Assembly (NCBI GenBank): GCA_903813345.2
Contig: CAIIXF020000004.1
Location: 64,001 to 128,000 of the forward strand
DNA from: Owenia fusiformis
Lineage: Eukaryota; Annelida; Polychaeta; Sabellida; Oweniidae
Direction: 5' to 3'
Length of the DNA stretch: 64,000 nt
The number at the start of each line of letters is the position of its first letter. Positions within the stretch are counted from its first letter, which is position 1. A program made the translations under genes and the position numbers. Below the pieces are notes generated by a model. The model was not told where the DNA came from and ran no database searches. It saw nothing but the letters and a program-made list of their open reading frames with translations. Below are positions 60,301 through 64,000 of the stretch, in pieces.

Positions 60301-61472
60301 AAAATTAAATATTTATCAACTTTAAATTAAAGCGGTTACAAAAAATAAATCAACATTCATTTCAACAAATACTCCATTTATATTTATATCTACATTTATC
60401 TGAGTATGATAACCATTTTCATTAAACATTTTGTGAATGTGCAAATCATCGAATGTGCACATTGAATAATAATATGAATCGCAAATATTAAATACTGAAA
60501 ACCACTGACAAATGCTGAAACTGAAATCTCATACACACTGAAATTTCAAGCATTTGCAGAAAATCTCAATCACACAGACTACCATTCAGTTGGATGCAGT
60601 CTATAAACTACAAAATTAAGCAGTTTTGAAGAAATGCTGGTTTAATACTTTGTGTACACTAAAAATATAAGAAATATACATGGTATAAGCGCCTATGAAT
60701 TGAAATCAGATTCACAAAATTATCACACATATGTACAATAAGACACTGTACAATGACAAACCATATACAATGACACACCATATACAATGACATTGTAAAT
60801 GTAACTAACAGACTAAGCAGTTTTTTAGTATCAATAGTCTGTCTTGGACGGAATGTATACTAATGCTTGGGTTAATCATGGGCTTTCAATTAGTAGTTGA
60901 AAGCCCATGGGTTAATATCGTAGTTTTTCACAAGCAATTTCATGGCATCACAATTTGCATTATTTTATATATTTAAATGGCATCGTCATTTCACATATGA
61001 CAGTCCAACAATTCTGATTTTAACAATTTTGCATTGTTTTTTATCAATGATTTATTTTATCATTTTGAATACTCAACAAGGAACACAATTTTATACAATG
61101 TCATGTATTTCGATGTCAAAATATTGTTCTCATATCACATAATAACAAAAACATAGTCCAAGCCTTGCACAAAATAAGGCTTATATAAATGCGATATCAC
61201 AAGTATGCAACACTACTGCATATCATGTACTCCTCACATCGTCTTGTCAAGATATCCAAAATTTCCAGAAAAGGGAGACAAATCTTGCAATACAAGGCAT
61301 TTAAGAGGGATATAATGAAAAGTTCAAATAAACTGCAAATATGCTACATTAGGTATCCTTATCCTCTGAATATAGAGGGTGTTGTTTGAACAAAACTGTC
61401 TTATTGCCATAGATGTAGCCAGGCATGTGAAAGACACAAGACACAATTCTTTGTCATAAAATCCACTTTCAT
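57343..61472. other. Region between convergent genes, no gene recognised
   Basis: About 4.1 kb of AT-rich sequence with only short chance frames. It should hold the 3' UTR of the photolyase and, near its right end, that of the MYND gene. For the latter a minus-strand AATAAA (TTTATT at 61051-61056) is a candidate. Nothing else can be supported. Confidence 0.5.
60869..60916. repeat. Perfect 13-bp hairpin flanked by direct repeats
   Basis: CATGGGCTTTCAA (60877-60889), 7-base loop, TTGAAAGCCCATG (60897-60909). GGGTTAAT stands at both sides (60869, 60909). Confidence 0.7.
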
Positions 61473-61643
61473 TCAAACAAAACTATAATTGTCCATGTTT
61501 GCATTCCGCATGTTACGATCTTGTATGTCTGGGCCTTTGTCTTTCTTGGTTTTTCCTGGAATTCCTGTCTTAATCTGACGGCCATCTTGAACTTGTTTGC
61601 GATCAGAATATTTGGCACTCATACTTTTTCCCTTGACAGGAAC
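61473..61643 (-). CDS. Terminal exon of the MYND gene
   Basis: Acceptor TGTTTCAG|GTTCCT. 56 residues and TGA. Basic and without a recognised domain. Confidence 0.65.
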   Translation of the reverse strand, partial: VPVKGKSMSAKYSDRKQVQDGRQIKTGIPGKTKKDKGPDIQDRNMRNANMDNYSFV

Positions 61644-63291
61644 CTGAAACATTAACAGATTAAAATAGACATCCTCATTACAATACTTCATTACATATTG
61701 GGTGGTCCAATGAAGTTAACCACTTCAAGACAGGCCAATTGGATCTTGCTGACTCTATACTTCAAGATTGATGAATGATTGCCAATTATTGGGTAAAAAT
61801 GTTTCAATTAAACTTGGACAAAGGGCGGTAGGGGTAGGAATTCAACTGAAATAGTGGATGATGTACTCAATTAAATTTTCACTATTTGACCTTACCTTGA
61901 CCATTGGGTCACATGACAGATTTGACCTTAACTTGACCCTTGGGTCACATGACAGCTTTGACCTTACCTTGACCCTTGGATCTTTTATTAGATTGGCAAC
62001 TGTGGCAGGCTCATTGTAGTCAGCCTTTGTTGTAGGTGTTGGGGAATCTATCCTGTTACGGCCTGATGGACTGGGACTTCGACCTGGATAAAATGTTGAA
62101 GATATAAGGTATTATACTGTAGCTGAGGTAACTAAGATCGATCAGTGTGTTATATGAATTGGAATCATTATCTTATTTCAAGTGACATTTATTCAATAAA
62201 TATACCATGTTATTTTTACTAATGTTTTTGCTGATATCTGATTCATAAATAATATCTCACATAATATATAGAGGATATCCTATGATTTATGAGTGATATG
62301 ATTTTTATCCACGAATGGATATGATATCTGCACGAGCGAGCGTAGCGAGAGAGTGCAGATATCAATATCCATGAGTGGATTAAAATCATATCACGAGTAA
62401 ATCATAGGATGTTCTTTTTATTCCATAGTTAAAGTCATCATCAGAATTGTCGGAAATTAAGTCATTTAATTCGAATTTTCCAAACCGGATCCGGCGATGT
62501 TGACACTTAGCCTCGTTTTGAGTCTGAAGTAGCAAAAATCCATTAACCATCGCATACGACGTCGTATGTCATGGCTAAAAAACCGTATGCTATGGTTAAG
62601 TGAAAATTTGTCAAAAATATCATATTTTACCACTGATTACAAAAATACCGTTTTTATTTTCACATGTTATCCAATGAATATCATGCTTACTATGGAATAA
62701 AATGATTTTTACCATTCATACATACAGGTCATACTGATGAATACTGATTTGTACTGAGTTGTGTTAAAAATACTGGGATGTCTTATTGTACAAATTCATG
62801 CCCATACCACTCAGAATAATTTTTTTCTTTATAATCTTGCATTTAACACTGGCGGCTTTGGGGACCCCCCAAGGATGGGCCAAGAGAAATATTTTTAAGG
62901 TCCCAATTAATGGCCATTTTTGGGAATTATTGGGCCTTTAATGGCCTCATTTTTTAATTTCAGGCCAAGTACGTAAATATTTTTTTCAGACTTGGATTGT
63001 TGGCCCCTTTTTAGTTTTCAGATCTGTCCCTGTTAAATCTCTGCAACCCCTCCCATATTCGCTTCAAGGGAGGTCTTCAGGGGTCACAGGCAAGACATGT
63101 TCTCTTGCTTTAATTCCACTGTTTCTGATTCCTTACCGCCAACTCTGACACACTCATCTTTGTGCCTCGCATTCCAAGCTTTCAGTTTACAAGCCTTCGA
63201 GCAGTAATACACCTCCTTACAACGTGTACATGTGGACAAGCGCACACCAACAGAACGACCACATTCATAACAGTATTTCAGCAGAGGTTTT
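61473..63291 (-). CDS. MYND zinc-finger protein, C-terminal three exons (ANKMY1-like?)
   Basis: Minus-strand exons 63291-63137, 62083-61968 and 61643-61473 join with consistent phases and end in TGA. The first holds a MYND finger: YCYECGRSVGVRLSTCTRCK then VYYCSKACKLKAW and HKDEC, with the C-x2-C...C-x2-C...C-x3-C...H-x3-C spacing. The second is Ser/Pro-rich (GRSPSPSGRNRIDSPTPTT) and ends LIKDPRVK. The third is basic (SDRKQVQDGRQIKTGIPGK). MYND fingers bind proline-rich peptide motifs in partner proteins. The CGRSVGVRL stretch reminds me of the MYND of ANKMY1, but this is from memory and the upstream domains lie outside the window, so the name is tentative. The gene is 5'-incomplete here. Confidence 0.72.
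61885..61985 (-). repeat. 36-bp repeat, about 3 copies, seeded from a MYND-gene donor
   Basis: On the gene strand each unit has CAAGGGTCAAG|GTAAGGTC and CTGTCATGTGACC, with donors at 61967, 61931 (changed to TTAAGG) and 61895. The first is the real exon donor; the other two are intronic copies that also include about 12 exon bases. Confidence 0.85.
61968..62083 (-). CDS. Ser/Pro-rich exon of the MYND gene
   Basis: Acceptor TTATCCAG|GTCGAA, donor GTCAAG|GTAAGG. 116 bp; its first two bases complete the Gly codon left by the MYND exon. Confidence 0.7.
62277..62410. mobile_element. Snap-back MITE, related to the 25.8-26.2 kb pair
   Basis: ATCCTATGATTTATGAGTGA at the left mirrors TCACGAGTAAATCATAGGAT at the right. 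Inner GATATGATATCTGCAC / GTGCAGATATCAATATC surround GAGCGAGCGTAGCGAGAGA. The core is shared with the two elements in the BRICHOS intron 1. Confidence 0.8.
62411..63136. other. MYND-gene intron, nothing recognised
   Basis: Contains a small palindromic ATACGACGTCGTAT near 62553-62566. No further exon seen. Confidence 0.5.
63137..63291 (-). CDS. MYND-finger exon
   Basis: Acceptor TTTTTTAG|AAAACC at 63291, donor TTGGCG|GTAAGG at 63137. 155 bp covering the whole MYND finger. Confidence 0.85.
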
Positions 63292-64000
63292 CTAAAAAAC
63301 AAATAATATAAGTGATACTGTAAGTGAGTGAGTGAGTGGTAAGTCACAGAGTGTTAAAGGCATGCAGAAAATATAAAGTGACAAACTGGCCCATTGTCAT
63401 ATTGTTTAGTAACAATATAAAAATATTGTCTACTCTAACAGTTCTGGTGCAGGATAATCTTTTAATATATATAATCTATCAAAAAAGTCACTTCAATTCA
63501 CATATATGACTTAATCAGATGTATCAACTTTGCATGCTTTATGAATTGTGCTTCATGCATAGTTGTCATTTAAGCATCCATCCATTCCATATAACAGACA
63601 TACATATAATAGTGGGACACATACAGAACATACAACTCTTAGAAAAACTTTCTCAATTATGATGGAATCTTAAACTTGAATTTTCTTGTATAGATTTCTG
63701 TTTCAAACATTAAATGATCTAACTGTGATATTATATTATTCTTAAGTCTTGCTTCAAGACCCTGGAATATCTACTCTGTTAGAAGATTTACATTTGTGTC
63801 ACCCGAAAGGATTAACAGTGACTGAAAGGGATTAAACAAGAGGCTATTGCCAATTTTAAGTCCTCTCCAATCTGTGATATTACATTTATATTTAATGTTC
63901 TATCTGTGGAATAATATTACTGTAATGTATTTAAACTATATCCAGATTCCTTCACAGTCAAGAAAGCTATTTCAAAATGGGAGGGTCACATTTTTGTATC
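63292..64000. other. Upstream intron of the MYND gene, nothing recognised
   Basis: AT-rich with no coding segment. More 5' exons presumably lie beyond the right edge. Confidence 0.5.

Noticed and set aside
57343-61472. Small frames in the intergenic region
   Set aside because: Short, AT-driven composition, no domain, start context or splice sites.
1-64000. tRNA, rRNA or other structural RNA genes
   Set aside because: I saw no cloverleaf with A/B boxes and no rRNA-like blocks; a dedicated scan was not possible by eye.

Overview
The window is nuclear DNA of an animal. It is AT-rich, its protein-coding genes are split by GT-AG introns, and it carries LINE, mariner, MITE and LTR elements. A marine invertebrate, perhaps a mollusc, fits best: the LINE has a PHD finger and a 2A-like peptide, and snap-back MITEs are abundant. 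The species cannot be fixed from sequence alone. By my estimate roughly 40-45% of the window is tandem repeat.

Three genes can be assembled with consistent exon phases. (1) An ITM2/BRI-type BRICHOS protein on the minus strand, seven coding exons, 8499-30588, 298 aa: a type II membrane protein with a TM segment, the BRICHOS cysteine pair and a Lys-Arg cleavage site before a 38-residue C-terminal peptide. (2) A class II CPD photolyase on the plus strand, ten coding exons, 35732-57342, 497 aa, with both class II signatures. (3) The 3' end of a MYND zinc-finger gene on the minus strand, three exons, 61473-63291, running off the right edge. Genes 1 and 2 are head to head, with a decayed CR1/L2-like LINE (about 31.0-34.04 kb) between them. 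Genes 2 and 3 converge.

Layout: 0-1.06 kb LINE remnant; 1.69-2.77 and 5.05-6.97 kb two unrelated 49-bp satellites; 8.5-30.6 kb the BRICHOS gene, with an 8.7-kb 37-bp array in its last intron, a 4.7-kb 95-bp array in intron 3, and a mariner copy plus several MITEs in intron 1; 31-34 kb LINE; 34.3-35.6 kb a 54-bp array decaying into the photolyase upstream region; 35.7-57.3 kb the photolyase, with 61-bp and 23/25-bp arrays in introns 1 and 2, junction arrays at exons 5, 6 and 10, and a very young gag-only LTR element (51760-56708) inside the exon-10 array; 57.3-61.5 kb no recognised gene; 61.5-63.3 kb MYND gene.

The most striking observation is that many arrays are built from splice junctions. 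Their units contain the real splice site plus adjacent exon bases: the 37-bp array copies the donor of BRICHOS exon 6, the 95-bp array the acceptor and two thirds of exon 4, the 38-, 27- and 50-bp arrays the acceptors and first bases of photolyase exons 5, 6 and 10, and a nascent 36-bp array copies a donor of the MYND gene. In each case the array extends into the intron while the outermost unit is the intact exon, so each transcript carries from two to more than 200 decoy splice sites. The second candidate novelty is the LTR element: near-identical LTRs, a gag with a zinc knuckle, an AAATTTG heptamer leading into a short -1 frame ORF, and no polymerase.
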